Source of the DNA: Pocillopora verrucosa
Taxonomy: Eukaryota > Cnidaria > Anthozoa > Scleractinia > Pocilloporidae
Length of the DNA stretch: 64,000 bases
Direction of reading: 5' to 3'
NCBI RefSeq assembly: GCF_036669915.1
Contig: NC_089318.1
Coordinates: forward strand, 23,900,725-23,964,724
This document shows, piece by piece, positions 1 through 15,400 of the stretch (position 1 is its first letter; every line of letters starts with the position of its first letter). Both the position numbers and the translations under genes were made by a program. The notes beneath the pieces are model-generated. The model ran no database searches. It was not told the origin of the DNA and saw only the letters and a list, made by a program, of their open reading frames with translations.

Positions 1-413
1 TTGTGCAATAAAAAATTAGCGCGTTTAGGTAGCACGGCGCCTCTTTCGTTCTGAATTGAAGAACGTTTGAGAAACAAATATATCAAACAGAACAATTAAT
101 TTAATGAAATGAAAATGGAAATTATTTAAAATAAAAAGATGTAAAATGTTTCAGACTTGGTCTGTTTTGTGTGCTATGCTGTTTTCATGCCCATCCCGCT
201 CACGTGATAGGATTTGGCTTCCCTGTCTAAATCTATTAATGATGGTCGCTCCATTTCTCCTCACCTTACGCTCTACTTACTTGGAGACTTTTGTTTCTCT
301 ATACTCGAGGACGGTCTGGGGACGAATTATTATTTCTAAATGGTGCGAAGTGATGAAGGCGCAAGAATTGTGTAACTTCGTCTTTCTTCTTTTTTGATCC
401 AATTCCCTGAAGA
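1..413. other. Upstream flank of CATSPERE, no gene seen
   Basis: AT-rich sequence ahead of the first CATSPERE coding exon. It should hold the promoter and 5' UTR of that gene, but I see no clear TATA box, repeat or other gene. Short open frames here lack splice context or family resemblance. Confidence 0.5.
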
Positions 414-3400
414 ATGATCGTTTTCGCTACGTTTGTGCTCAACATTGTTCAGGTCATCATCTTTTTCTGGCTGCTCAATATTTCTAGCGAGGAGATATGG
501 CGGTGAGTTGCCGTTTAGAGATTTCAACAACGGAATAGTCATTACAAATTTAGCTTATGTAGTTTTCATCTTCTCGTTTCAAAATCGAAAAAGATACTCA
601 ACCAGAGAAGGTGATGGGACTTTGTTTACTACACGTCATACGGTAAGTAAGGTCAGATAGCTCTGTGAATAAACCTTTTTTTTGCGAAAACCAAAATCTT
701 AGAGCCTTACAGTTCTGCTAGATTTGTTTTAATGAAAGAAGCTCATGTGTACATGTTGGTTTCTTTGCGTCCAAAGTGATCATGACCTTTTTTATCAAAC
801 AGTTATCTATGAACTTCCACCAGCATTTGTTTGTGGGTTGATTTGTTATTGCCAATTGGTCAAGCAAATAGTCTTTCCTTTTTTGCGGTAGATATTTGTG
901 GAACATTTAGAAGCCGGTGAAGAGGTTGAATGGTGTTACCCTATGGAGTGTTCTCTCAAGAACAAGAGGTAAGCCAAAGAATTTATAGATTTTGCATCTA
1001 ACGAAATAAATCCTGAATTTAGCAGACCTCCTAGTAAACAGTCACCTAAATTAGTCCTCACTTAAATTGAGCCCTTGAAGGTTTGTTTTTTTTTTATATT
1101 TATAATGGAAAGTGGTACGGTTTCAAAATTGCAGTCCTATTCTAAATGTTTTAGGTTGTAAGAGGCAGATGTATTGATAAGGCAGCTTGGTCCACAAATT
1201 TAATGATGAAAACTTTGTCACAATCTTACTTGCAGACAAGTCTTTTTTATAGTGATCAGTGCTCATACATAATAAGAAGAAGTCTTGAAATATTTGAGTC
1301 AACAAAGTAGCCAATCAGTTGTATGGTTGATGCTGTGATGGGCTGAAAGATGAGCTTTTTGTCTTAGTGCAGTTCAGTACAGCTTGTATTAGACATACAT
1401 GGAAACCTGGAAGGGTTGATGTGTAGGTCTGGACTGTTTAGTTCAGGTTTCACTGTAATTTTATCTGGAAAAAAAACACTCTGTGTTTTTAGTTTTATCA
1501 GTGCTATTCTGCATTGTCCAAAGCCAGGATTTCATCCTATTGGTCCTATCACAAGAAACTCTGATAACCAGGTTAGTTATTGTAGATGGCTTTGATAGCT
1601 TGTTTGTTTGTCTTTTGTTTTTTGGGTTAGAGAGACTGTGTATTAAATAATTTGATTACAGTCTTCTCATACATCGCACAAAAGTATAGAGAGTACATTC
1701 ATGTTATTTGCTGAAGCCATTTCCTCTAACCCTACTGGCTCCTTACAACCAGAGCTGATCCTGGTTTAGATAGCTTGTTTAGACATTCAGGAGTGTTGGT
1801 ATTCCACTGTATTTCACCACCTTGCTAACATAAAAGGCTTTTGAACATAGACATGAAGAAACCTGAATTAATTTTAACCCTGGGTTAGCGCTAATCAGAC
1901 TTCAAACAACCAAGCCCTGAGCTCTAAAGACAGGAAGGCAATTTGTTTCGAGGCCCAAGAAAAAAAACAAAAATATTGCTGATGAGCCCAAATTAAAGCT
2001 TCTAGATCCATCATTAGACAAACTTACCAATGAGGTAATATTTAAAAATGAAAAGGTACAACTTAGGCAAAGTTGATTCCAAATGACTGTAACATTTTTT
2101 TGTGTTAAGTGATGTTTTGTTTGTTTGTTTGTTTGTGTAGAGTGTGAGGCACATCAATGTGGTACTCAGTCCATTTTACTATGAGTGGTACCTTGGTTAC
2201 AACAGACAACAGCAAAAGTGAGTATGGTTTTCAAAGAGAGTGTGTGGTTTATAACAGTGCAATGGACAAAAAAATCAGACATATTGGTAATTAACATGTT
2301 TTTGAATTGAGAGATTGGTACAAGACCAAAGCAAAAGCTATCAAAACAGTCACTACATCACAAGGAAAAAATGAGAACTCAAAGTAAATAAATAGAAATA
2401 AATGAAAGCAAGGGAAAAATAGAACAATTAAACTTCAGTTAGTTCTGTGGCACATCTCATTGTCAAGGTAGAGGAGGTTTTCTATTCTAGACCATTTATA
2501 GAGAAAAGTGTAACTAAACCAAATGGAACTAAATGATTAATTTCCAGATAACTTCTTGTACTTAATTAAACACTTCCAGGGGCAAGAAAAAAAACTGAAA
2601 ATGCTGGCTGATTTTTTTCTTAACAGTGGAAGTCAAGAAGAGTTCAAGCTATGGATTATTGACCCAAAGCATACCTCTGAGTTTGAGAAGAACAGAACAG
2701 TTTTGTTTCCTTCTCAAGTTAGTCTGACTCTTAATAGTGTTCCAATTTGCATTTAGGAACTTTCACAGTCATTGAAACTAGATTTGTTTTATTTCTTTTT
2801 TCCAGTATTCAAAGGAGCTTACAAGAGTTTTTTTCCAACTTGGGCAAAGGCCATCTGTGAAACTGAAAATGGGTCACAGGTTTATTGACTGGGATGAGTT
2901 ACAGATTGACCGTCAGTCATTTAATGCAACACATGGGTAAAGCATCAATAGCACTAAAGACATGTGTAAATCATTTTCAGCACAATACCTTATACATGCA
3001 CTGACTTAACATTGCCATAAGACAACTGCTATACTGTCATACAAACTATTGAAGTAACTTATTTTGTTTTTCAATTCCTTGTTAGTTAAACAGGTAACCA
3101 GTTATCTCTCTGAAATTTTTGGGAAAAAAGGTCTCATTACAATTATAAATTTGTTCTTCAGCTTTAAACTGTAATCTTTATGCTGAATGGTTCATTATGA
3201 GGTAAATGTTGATTGCTTGAAGGTGGTGCTGCTGTAATTTTTTATAAATCAGCTCACAGGCATGAGAGAAATTGTGTATATTACATTGTTCTTATTAGTA
3301 AGAATAGTTTTTTTCAAATCACCACTAGGGAATTAGGTCATATCTTTGTCTGCATATCAAAATATTCAGAATCTGTTTTTTATTACATTTGTTGTAGCTA

Positions 3401-6400
3401 CTGGAAGTTCTCTGTAAACAGTGCAATTGATCATCAGATGAGTTTCGAGCTAGATGGACAGTCAGTTGCTCTTCATGATCGCTTTATCAGGTTGGCTTTT
3501 AACTGCTAACCTCTTAAGATCATGTAATTGTTGCATGTTTTCCTTCAAGATCATGATCTTGTTATTCATCTCACAATCATGTTTAACTTTATACTTCTCT
3601 ATTCATTATTCTTCTTCATTTTCCCTTAATTTTCATCACTTATTTGTTGGATGATATATCTTTAAGTCAAAGGGAGTAAAAGGGTAAATAATATTCATTC
3701 AGTAATGACTTTACAACTATTGGTAAGACACAAGCAGATCAGGCACTTTGCATTCAAAGTCAAAATCCGACTTGAAAATCACATTCAAAACTGCCTTGAG
3801 TCTTAAACATTTAATTAATCTTAGCAACACACAATTATTATGATGGTAATTGTAACATGTGATGACATTTTTTCTATACTTTTCCAATTTTGAGATTTTA
3901 TCAATTTTATAGTTTTTATTACTGGAGCTCAGTACAGTTTGTTCTATAGATTTTTATACTTAATAACAAGACTTAATTTCACATGTTTAATAAATCTCTG
4001 CAGGAAAAGCTTTGTACAATTGCTGATAACCAAGTTTGACTTTCCTGCTGGTAGCATTCCAAACCAAGCAGAGGTAAAAAAATGAAGAAATGAGACTTTT
4101 CTTAAAGATTACTTCTTGTAGACATTTCTTCAACACTATGGTTCATTCACAGGAGGTCTTGAAAGGAGGAAAAGGTTCCGAACAGCCTTTCATTGTTCAG
4201 GCAAGAAAATTAGTTTTCATTATTTGTTGAATATAATTTTGTATAAATCAGCTCTGACTGAATTGTTTTGAGAAGGTGAAAACTTTGGATATGCTTGTCA
4301 ATATGCTACTCTCTGTCTTTTATATTAAAAAATCTTGAATGAATAGTTGTTACTGATTATAACTTGTAATTTTAAAATTACAGTTTATTATAATTTAAAC
4401 CCTTACATTGCATTTTTTGGTGATTTTTAGTCTACTGTGTTAATACATGTATCCTCTCTTTTGTCTTTTATTTCGCTTTTGTTTTGCTTAAAGTTGTGTG
4501 TTTATTTTTCTGAAGGTAAATTTCATTTATTGTAGGATCCATGTGCTCCTCATGTTGCCGTCCTAATAAGGTGAATGGCTTTGTATAACTAGTGCATGTG
4601 AAATGAAAAAAGGAAAGTAGCTTGAGAAAAAAATAAAACAGGTGCAGTCAAGGATACTGCTATTGAATGGATAAATTTGATCTTGCCATCTGAAAATGTA
4701 ATGTGCATCAGGTATTCCAATGGCTACTGTTATGCTTCTTATTCCTGCATGGAACTGGAGAAAATTTGTTCTGTTTGAGTTCTACCCAAGTTTATTTTGA
4801 CACTCGCGTCACAACCACCAATTTAATTTGAAATTAAGAGTCATGATTATTGCGCAGGTTTATATGTTTAAGTTATGTGATTAGATAACTTGGCAGTTTG
4901 AGTCTGATTTTTTTTCCAATTGTTTTCTGATTTCAGCTCAGAATTTCTTCTCACCCAAGACAATTTTGCTACTGCTATCAAACTGAAGGTGCCATCCACT
5001 GCACTAATGGTATGCTTTTTCTTAGTTGTTAATCATGATCATGTATTCTTCCATTTTAGATTCTAAAGATATTATCTCTCTACCTTAAATCTGTTTTTGA
5101 CTTCATGTTTATTTGAATGTCCTCAATTAGCAGACTATTTGTAGGTGGCTATATTGTAAGACAATAAAAAGTCTACATGAACCTCCTATATAGCTATATA
5201 TATTCATGAATTGATTTGAAATTTTTGATATATTTATGGTGTGATTGTCTTTGCACTTTACTTGTGTTTAGCAGTCTGAAGCAATTGTCAAGCTGGCTCT
5301 GTTTTCGGCAGAAAACCTTTTGGTACTCTTAGAGTCAGGACAACTTCTCATATTTAATGGAACAGGACAAACTTGGGGCAATCCATTGGGTAGGATAACT
5401 CAAAATGAATTTAACTCTTTAATAAGTCCTTAGAGAAATAAATGTCAACAATTTGCCATAAACAGTGTATTTATAAATTATTTGTTTTATGTCTTTAACT
5501 GTCTCAAGACTCTTGACACACTTCCTGCCCAAATTGTGTCATATGTCAGTGCCTGGAAATGAGAATTGTATGGTAAGCTTTTTTCCTCAATACTAGACAT
5601 TCATTAGGCTAGGTATTCAGTAGAATGCTATGTCATCTGACTTTTTCCCTTTGTTCAAACCACAGGATTACCAAATTTTGGGTTGACTGGTCTGGCATCA
5701 CACAAGATATGTTTTGAAGGTGCAAACAGTGAGGTATGGAAACACTGGATTACAAGGTTTTTATATAAGGGCTGTCCAAAAACTATGAGGCTAAGTATGC
5801 ATTTATTAAATAAGTGATAAAGAGATATCACAAGTTAACAAGTTAAATCGTTTTCTTTTCGGTACTCTTATATAGAATTGTTTCATTAATCTGGTATCAT
5901 CATTACTGAGTGCAGTTTAAATTTTCCTTTGTACACATATGAACTGTATTTAATTAGCACAAATTTCAGCAGCAACATTATCTTTTCCCTGACCTCCCTT
6001 TACTGTTATTTTCTCTACTTGATTTCCTTTACTTCCCTTTTTTAGATCATGAAGAATTTGGTTTTGGGATGGTCAAATGAGGTTGGTCTCCTAAATGCGC
6101 TTTTACTTTACTAATCTCATTACTAATCCACAGTCTTGTGTAACTGAGCTGACTACACAATATAATACTAATCTCTCGTCTATCTTTGATCAACATGCTC
6201 CTGTGAACGAGAGATGGGTCACTCTGCGACCGCATTCTCCTTGGTATACTGATGAACTTCGTAAGGCTAAACAAGACAAACGTCGTCATGAAAGAAGATA
6301 TATTTCATCTGGTCTTCAAATTCACCAAGAAATATTTATTGATTCCTGCAAACACTACAATGATCTTCTAACAGCGACAAAGACAAACTATTATCGGACT

Positions 6401-9400
6401 CTGATCAGCTCCTCTGACCAATCACAACTATTCAAGATGGTATCTCGCCTATTCTTATCGAAGAACATTGCTGCACTCCCTAATAATGATTCATTGGATA
6501 CATTGACCGAAACGTTCAACGATTTTTTTATCAAAAAAATTGAGAAAATAAGATCGGATTTGGACTCCCATACTGCCCAAGCACCCGACATCAACGTCAA
6601 TTATCCAGTCACCTCGTCGTTCCAAACTTTTCAACCTGTATCTGCTGATATTGTTCACAAACTTATTGTTCAATCTCCAACTAAGTCTTGTCAACTGGAT
6701 CCCATTCCAACACGAATTCTAAAGTCAATTCCACACTTGACGCCAATTATAACCAAGATTATCAACGCCTCCATGGCTAACGGAGAATTTCCTGATCAGT
6801 TAAAACAATCCCTGGTATGTCCATCTTTAAAGAAGCCTTCATTGGACCCGAACTGTCTCTCAAATTACAGACCGATTGCAAATCTATCTTTTCTCTCAAA
6901 AACAATCGAAAGGGTGGTCGCAAATCAAATATACAGATTTATGGCCGAGAACCAGTTATTTCCAGCGATGCAGTCAGCATACCGCAAATACTACTCCACT
7001 GAAACTGCTTTAATAAAAGTCTCAAATGACATCCTAAGAGCTGTAGATCAAAAAGAAGAAGTAGTACTTGTTTTGCTAGACCTTTCCGCTGCGTTCGACA
7101 CGATCGACCATAACATATTACTTGAAAGAATGGAGAAACGTTTCGGATTTAGAGGTATCGCACTAAAATGGTTCAAATCATACCTAGAACATCGTGTTCA
7201 GTCAGTGAAGATCAAACACTCCATCTCTAAGCCTCGACATATCTCCTACGGCGTACCCCAGGGATCAGTACTTGGTCCACTACTCTTTCTAATGTATACC
7301 TCGCCTACAGAAGACATTGTTGCTGAACATGGCCTAAACTGTATGATATATGCCGATGATTCGCAACTTTACATAAAGATAAACTCCTCTGACAGAATGC
7401 TAGGCATGGAAAGATTGAAATCATGTGTTAATGCAATCATGGAGTGGGCCAAGAAAAACAGATTGCAGTGCAACCCTTCAAAAACAGAAATCATTCATTT
7501 CCTCTCACGCTTCTCAAAAAATCCTCCTTTCTGTAATATCAATATTGGAGATGATATCATTAATTTATCTAATACTGTCCGAGACCTAGGCGTCATGCTT
7601 GATTCTGTGATGAACTTACGCTCGCATATAAATTCCATCTGTAAATCGTCGTCTCTAGCAATCAGAAATATTGGTCGCGTTCGTAAATACCTCTCGACGC
7701 AGCAAAATGAAAGATTGATACACGCCTTTATCTCATCGAGACTTGATTATTGTAATAGCCTATTGTACGGTCTACCGATTTGTGACATCGAAAAATTCCA
7801 ACGGATCCAAAACACAGCTGCCCGCTTGTTAGTCGGTGCCAAATCAAGAGACAGTATAACACCTATACTTATGAAACTTCATTGGCTCCCGGTCACAAAA
7901 CGAATTCAATTCAAGATACTGTTGATAACATACAAAGCACTAAATGACATGGCTCCAACCTATCTTGTTGAACTTCTTAGTCGATATATTCCAGCACGAA
8001 ACCTCCGTTCATCAAATATGAATCTACTTGAGGTCCCAACAATTCGAACTAAAACGTATGGGCAAAGAGCATTCTCCTACGCAGCACCGTATTTGTGGAA
8101 CCAACTACCTGAATGCATAAAAAACGCCGAATCTGTTGACTCCTTTAAACGCTTATTGAAAACTTATCTTTTCAAAAATTAAGCCACCAGATTATTTGAT
8201 ATCGTACGTTGTCAATATATGCATAACACGTAATAATTCATTAGTTTAGATAGAGTAGCGAATTGCATGTATAGGATTTTTATCGAAATTTTGTTAATTT
8301 GTAATTGTAAAGCGCATAGAGTTCAATTTTAATGCGCTATATAAGAACTTATTATTAAATTAAATTAAATTGTGTCTCACGATTATACTGTTTATGTAAA
8401 AATTTTAGAACACATTTAATGCAGTCATTTTGGCTTCTGAATAATCTTTTTAACTTGTAATTGTTGTAACTTTTGCAGAGTAGTGGCAATAGGATTTACC
8501 TTTCAAAAAACAGTGGGGTTTCCTTTCAGCAACTTCTGTTTCCTACACAGAGCTTCTCTGTTATATCTGTATGTAAATTTCATTCTAGCAGTCTTTGTCT
8601 GATTGTCTAGCACTCTTTGTCTATCTTGATTGCTTTAAACGAGATCACTATATGTTAACAACATATGAAAATTAAATATTTTAAGTTGAACTTGTAAGAA
8701 TGTTGAAGGTGTGGCCTGAAATGTTCTCCTTTCATTACGTTAAGAACTTTTTTTAGCCTCAGCATATCAAAACAATAATATTTCTTGGTTTGTGTAGTTT
8801 CTCATTCGAAGTCCAATATAATTCCAATTTAGTGTGATGCTCTTTACATGCTCTGGTCTGAAAATTCACTAAACCTGACCCAAACTGCCTTTGAGTTGGT
8901 TGAAAAAGTGTCACTTTGAATGTGTTCATTACTGACTTTCTGTTTTTCAGGTGCTGCATGTTGAACTACATTGTTTTTTCCCTGTTGCAACTTTCCTGGT
9001 AAATACCACAAGTTATCAAAACCTGGAAAAGGTAATATTACTGTCCTAACAATAATTTTGATTGCGAGGACATTTAAAATATTTTTTTTTCTGTCATTTT
9101 ACCTCATTCTCTTCAACCCGTGCTTGTTTAATTAATACTTACTCTTGACCAGCTTGGATTACCCTTGATTTGCGTACTTTAGTGTTTTAAGCAAAAGAGA
9201 CAGCAGAGTTTTCTTTGCATGTTTTAGACAATGTTCATGCAGTATGACTTTATGGAGGATGCCTGGATACAAGAGGAACTTACACTTTCTGGTTTTAGTC
9301 GAGGTACAGTTGTAAGGAAAAATGTAATTCTCACTTTGAATTTCTTCCTCTAATTTTGATCAATTTAAGAAGCTTTTGGTGCACTTACAGGATACACTAA

Positions 9401-12400
9401 TTAAAACTAATTCTACTAAAAACTACCACCTAATATCTAAAAGGAGCCTGCTTAATTCCACGACAAATGAAAAGTAACTGTTGCAGTAACGAACATGTTT
9501 CCATTTACCTGCCTTCAATTCAGAGTATTTTAAGACAGTCTTGTTCAATTAATCATTCTTTTATTATTCCTTCAACAGATCCCCCAAGCCATTTCTCATT
9601 TATTCCTCCAAGTACACAGTATTTGATTGCTTGGGGTCAGAAATTGTTTGCTTTTGGAAGACTTAATGGAACAGGTTATTTACTGGATAATTGATATCAT
9701 TAACTAGAAGTCATTGACAAAAATAACATTGGCAAATATAACAATTATTTTGCATCATCAGCACATCAGCTTCTAAAACTTTTAGGTCAGGCAGATGCTA
9801 CTATTATTATTACTGAAAATTTTTTTGCCATCCTTATTTCAACTGATTCCAGGGAGTGTTTTTAAGGTGAAGAGACAAGAACATCTCTCTGACTTTGCTC
9901 TTAATGTCAATGAAACTATAGTGTCTTTGATAACAGGTATGAACTCTTGGGTGTTTTTTTTTTTTCCTTTTTTTTTTTTTAGGGCAATATGTTTCTTAAT
10001 TACTATTACTTATTACATTAACTGTTGTGCATAACGGTTATGGAAGAAAAACATTGTTGGTTAGGCCAATTGTGTTCTCATTTACTGCTAACATGTTTAC
10101 AACTAATATCAATGGGGTTTTAAGTGAAACAGCAATCAATACTTATTAAATTCAAATGATTTTCAGGTGGAAATGGAGATTTTGCTGTGCAGTTTTCAAA
10201 CAAAAGGTTATTTTATGGAAGAGCATTTGTTGAACATGTGGTTGAGGTAAGTGTTAACTATTTCTGTTTTGATATTTTACTGCCTTTGTGCAACTTTCTT
10301 ATCCAGTTTCAATTTATTTTTTACCAGATTTTTCTAGGAGAAGACCCATCTTCAAATTTTACAGTGATGTTTGATATATTCAGTTCTTTGCTGCTGATTA
10401 CAAGCAATGGGTATGTCTTTGAACAAACACTTTTGGCAGTTTGTGTTGTTAAGTATAATCATACTCTGATGTTGGATTGGTGTAGTTGCCATGGCAATTC
10501 ATTGTCAATTCCACATATTATTCAATCTGATTAACCGCGCCAAGCATATTGTTCAAATAAAATAACGTATGAGAAATCCATACAAATAAGCAAGTGTCCT
10601 TCTCCATAACCTTGAAAATTGCTACAATATCTGTTATGGTTCTGTAATGTTCTATTTCTATGATGTGATTCTTAAGTTAAACAGATCCTCATACAAAAAA
10701 TAAAGGCGGAAATAACAAGTGATTAAAACACATGTGTGCCGAGGTTTGGCCTAGTGTCAAATGACAAAACCTTGGCAGAGACTGGGCCAAGTGCACAGGA
10801 GACCTAACATTTACAGTCATCAATAATATCACTTTTATTTAAGTTGTTGTTGACAGAGTGTAGTGTATCCATTACTACTTGTTCCTGTTGTCTGTGTCAG
10901 GTGATGAAGTTGAATGATTACCAGAACTTATTTACTAGTGATGTCATTTTTCATTGGTTGTTCTCTCTAATGTATTATTCTTTGGCCTTTATTATTTTCA
11001 TTTCATTTCCATCCAGACTATTCATTAGATTGTAATTAATAATTCTTTTATTGTTAGTAAATAAATTAAATTAAATCATGCTTCCTATCCTTTTCAGGGG
11101 CATAGTTAAAACAAGAAAGCTGCCTCTGGCAAATGAAGTATTGAATGCAGTATTCCCACAAAAATCATGTCCTGTAAGGATGCAGATTTACAAGCAATTA
11201 TGTGTAAAAATTATTGTTTTGATCACCTAATATAACACATCATTTTTGACTTGTGGATAATAAGAAACAAGATGAACCCTAAAAGTAAACAGCAATAGCA
11301 GACAGTTATGAAAGTTGGAATAAAGTATGGGCTTAAAGCTAAAGATTTGGCCTAAATCCATAATGCTGTATAACTACCATAACTGTTATTGACTATGTTT
11401 TTATTACAGTATTTAAAATTCACTACTAGTGTCAGTCCAGAGTTGTATTTCATGGACAAGGGAGATGAAACAAAGGTTGGTGACTTATTTAAATCATATT
11501 TTTCAGTCTCACTTACCACAAGTAAATGGACAATTTTACCAACTGATCAATGACTCCAGGTTGTTTTCATTCAGGTCTGGGCAGTTCTTATTTATCCCAG
11601 GACAGAACCTAATGATGTCAGGGTATGATTTGCTCAGTTAATAAGTACTGATCTTTGGGGGAAGAAATGTTAAAGCAGAAATTGCTAAGGGAACTTACAT
11701 GTAAGGACTCACCTTGAGGCAGATGACTTGGGCTTACTCAAAAAAGTTTATATAATTGATTGAGAAAAATTGGTGACTTAAGATGAGTATCAATTGACCC
11801 TTTAAGAAAAAAAATTGACGACAGTGGAGTCACAAATGTCTATCTTTGGCCATGTCTACTTTTAAGCATAAAGTTTTCAGTAATTTTCACTCTGAATCAT
11901 CTCCAGTAACTGTTGTATTCAACTAAATAGGACTTGTAGAGGAGTCCATTAGGGAACTTTTATGTGTTTTAGTGTCCTTTCCCCTCTTTTGCACCCACTG
12001 ATCTGTTTAATATTTACAAATTCAATATAGCTGGAAATCTCCAGTGTTGATGTTCTCCAAATTACCAGTGAAGATCATGTGGAACACTATAAGGGACTTG
12101 TGACACTGAATAAGGTGACAACAGAAGCTATTTATGCACAACAATGTTCACCCTTTATTTGCCACTTCATGCCATGCTATTTACTTTTGATATTTCAATT
12201 GTCACCTGAACAAGATCTTCAAATGATTCATTTAGTTAACATTTAGTTAATTATGAAAAGATCTCATCAAAAAAATAACTGTACCATTGTCAAGTCTCTT
12301 TTACTTTTTTTTTCTCTATTGTAGACTTTTACATTCAGATACAACTTTAGAAATGGAACTTCAGTGCAAAAAAAGTATGTGGTTGGTTTCAGTTTTTATA

Positions 12401-15400
12401 AGCTTTCTACTTTTGCAGTTATATGTTATTTTGATTTTTCTTTTACTTTTTTTTAATGTCAATTAGGGTTGATTTAACCTTTTCCCTTTTAGTATTTGTA
12501 ATTTTAATTGATTAAATTTTTTTAGATTTATAGCAGAGCTCGCAGAGCGTAGCCCCATAATTATACAAAATAGTAGTAACCCAGCAAGCCGAAAAAATTT
12601 GGATGTACAACCATACAAGGTGCTACTTTTAACATGCGTGGTCAACTGTACTGCGGGCACGCCAACAACACGGCTTTGTCCAGTAGTCCAGTGGTCACTG
12701 CACTGAGCTCCGAGTCGGACAACCCGGGGTCTAGTCCTGGCCGGGGCAAGGCGTTGTGCCCTTGAGACGTGCGGAAAAAAAAGTGCGAGCTCCGCTTTTA
12801 GACTTGGCTAAATCTATATATTATTTGATTTCTCAATGTTTTTTCTTTTCACTGATCCTAGCTCCTACATATCAACTGCAGTTGCTGTCCAGCTTTTGCC
12901 AAAGGTTGGAGAATTGTCCTGTGAAAATAGTCTCCAGGTATTGCCACATGTTCCAAAGCTTCTGTTCAAAATGAGTTGTGCAATTAATTCCATATCTTTG
13001 TGTATTTAAAGGTGTCTAAGCTGGTTTAAAAATGGCTTCTGGTGGTTTTAAGGTGGACAGTAATTGTTAGGCATTGATTCATTTTGGTTCTAAATAACTG
13101 ATATGTCCTGGGACCTGAAGAAAATAATTGAAAAATTAAAGAAAATGACCTCAGAGTCTAAAACGAGGAAGGGTATTTCTGAAAAAAGAGAAAATCCAGC
13201 CTCCACCATTCCATGTCAACAGCTATTGGTGCCTTACAAAGCACGTATTACATTAAAACAAGTCATGACCGAGAGGGAATCACTTCACCTTACCGACGCA
13301 TTCAAACCGATCAATCAAATCTGACAAGCACTACAGTGAGCGTCATAAAATCATGGCAAAACTAACCAGTCACTTTCCTCTACACCGAGTCATCACTTTT
13401 CATTATTTGACTCAGGTCATGATGACTTCTGCATGCATTTTAAACGTTAGTCATAATCATTGACAACACAGCAGACATTTTCTTGACAACTCTAACCCTG
13501 ACGGTCACTCCAAAAGATAACCCTGAAGCAAGGGAATATTTCCTGAAGCGTTTGGCAACATAAGTTTGTAGTAGTATTGTAAGAAGCATTGGCTCTAACC
13601 TACTGTTAAGCACAGGTGCTACATATTCATGTTGGGTGTCCGCCACTCAAGAGCATTGTGATAAGGAACTGTACTTCATCAACTGGTGTGGAGTCTGCAC
13701 CACCCTTATCCACGGTATGGTAAACAATTTATGTTTAAGTCGTTTCTTACAAGAGAGGATAAATTTCATTCCCCTTTTCTTTCCAAGTATTGAACTGTGC
13801 ATCCTTTTCTTCCATTAATTTATGGAAATCGGCAAGTGCACACCAAAAAAATGGTGGCTCTGGTTTCAAAGCTGGAGCTCGTCAGGGATGTGCCTTTGAA
13901 AATCATTTTTCCTAAACGAGTTAGGCAATATATTGTTTTTTTTTCCCTCTTGTTTAGAGTTTAGAAATAGCGTTCATTTCCTGGTAAGATTTAACAGAGA
14001 AAAATTATCAGAGCAGATTACGAAATAGTATTGGAAATGTGAATTTAGCAAATACTCGTTTATAGAGTTAATTTTGATGTTACTACAAGGTGCTGCACCT
14101 AAATGAGCACAGGGTCTTATGTTTTTATTTCAAACTTTAATTAAGTTCCTCTAAGACAAAAGATAAACAAGTAGGCAAAAAACTGAGAAAATTTCCGGGC
14201 AGACCCTTCTGTTAAGGAATTTCCATGAGCTATGCATCATTTAACGATGTGGTTAGTTAACATTAAAGATAAACTAAACGGATGTATAAGAGCTGCCCAC
14301 GATAAGGAGTATTGCTTCTTTCCGTGGCTTCCCTTGTTTAACCCAGTAAGCAGCAAGCATTTTGACAGATTTCCCTAACGGGGATGTTTGTTGGCCACAA
14401 GTTATACTGACAGAAGATACTTCAATATTTAAGGATTATGGCCAAAATCCCTGCCGTTTGAATGCTGCCATTTATGGAAATATCAGGCTAGTGGTAGATC
14501 TGTAAGTTTATATCTTTTGACTTCAATTTCACGTATTTAAATGCCTGCTTAATGGAGCCAGTGGGTCCATCGAAATAAGTCAAATCGAAGGTGAAATTTC
14601 GTTCTTTTCTCTGTAACCAATCACCAATTGTTAACTTGACAATTTTCAAATTCTACTTTGTCATCTGCATGGTAATGCATCGTTATTGTACAAAAATTGT
14701 AACCAAAGATTCATGAAAAAGGCTCGACGTGTTAGCATAGCTTTATCGTGGAAAGGTTTTAAAGGACGTGTACTGAATGGGACTCACTGATTCTGAAATG
14801 GAACGTAAAATGTTCTTACCTTTGTCTGTTTTGCTGTGTTAGATACGAAGGTGACAAGTTCGTGGAAGAGGTGCGCTCTGATTATGTAGTCTGGGAAGAA
14901 ACAGGCAGAACAGACTATGGATACACTGCAACCATGAGTGAGGTACACATCATGTACCAACGTAACAACTATTGCAGCGAACACAAGGGCTAATTAGCAA
15001 ACTGTAGTTCAAACTCTCAAACTCTCGCAAATTCTCGTTCATGACACACGGTCTGCATGTTATGACCTCAAGCCAAATATTTTCCCATCAGGCCTGACCG
15101 AACTCAATCACTAAGTTCATAGTCTGAGCCTAAGCGGAGTAAATTAGAACAAGTCAGTTTCTTTGGCTGAATTTAACTAAGGCTGAATTTTTTTGTTGTG
15201 ACAGGTCAGGTGTTTATCTGAAGCCCAAACGTTGAGAAAACTTTCGGAAAATACCTCCGAGGATTTAAACAGAATCTGGACACAAAATGTAAGATTATAT
15301 AGTGTGCTATGTGTTATGCAACTTTGTTAGTGAACAATTGCTTACAACAATACTAATGTTAAAGCAAAGAAAATAAAATGAATGGGTAGAAAATTGTCTT

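Noticed and set aside
10844..11090. Possible second LINE 3' end with an AAATT-type tail
   Set aside because: Only the last roughly 20 bases resemble the tail at 8370; the rest does not match the 3' UTR of the LINE at 6082.
13103..13324. 73-codon frame in a CATSPERE intron
   Set aside because: It does not fit the phase of the flanking exons. The conserved VGCPP exon at 13616 joins the previous exon directly.
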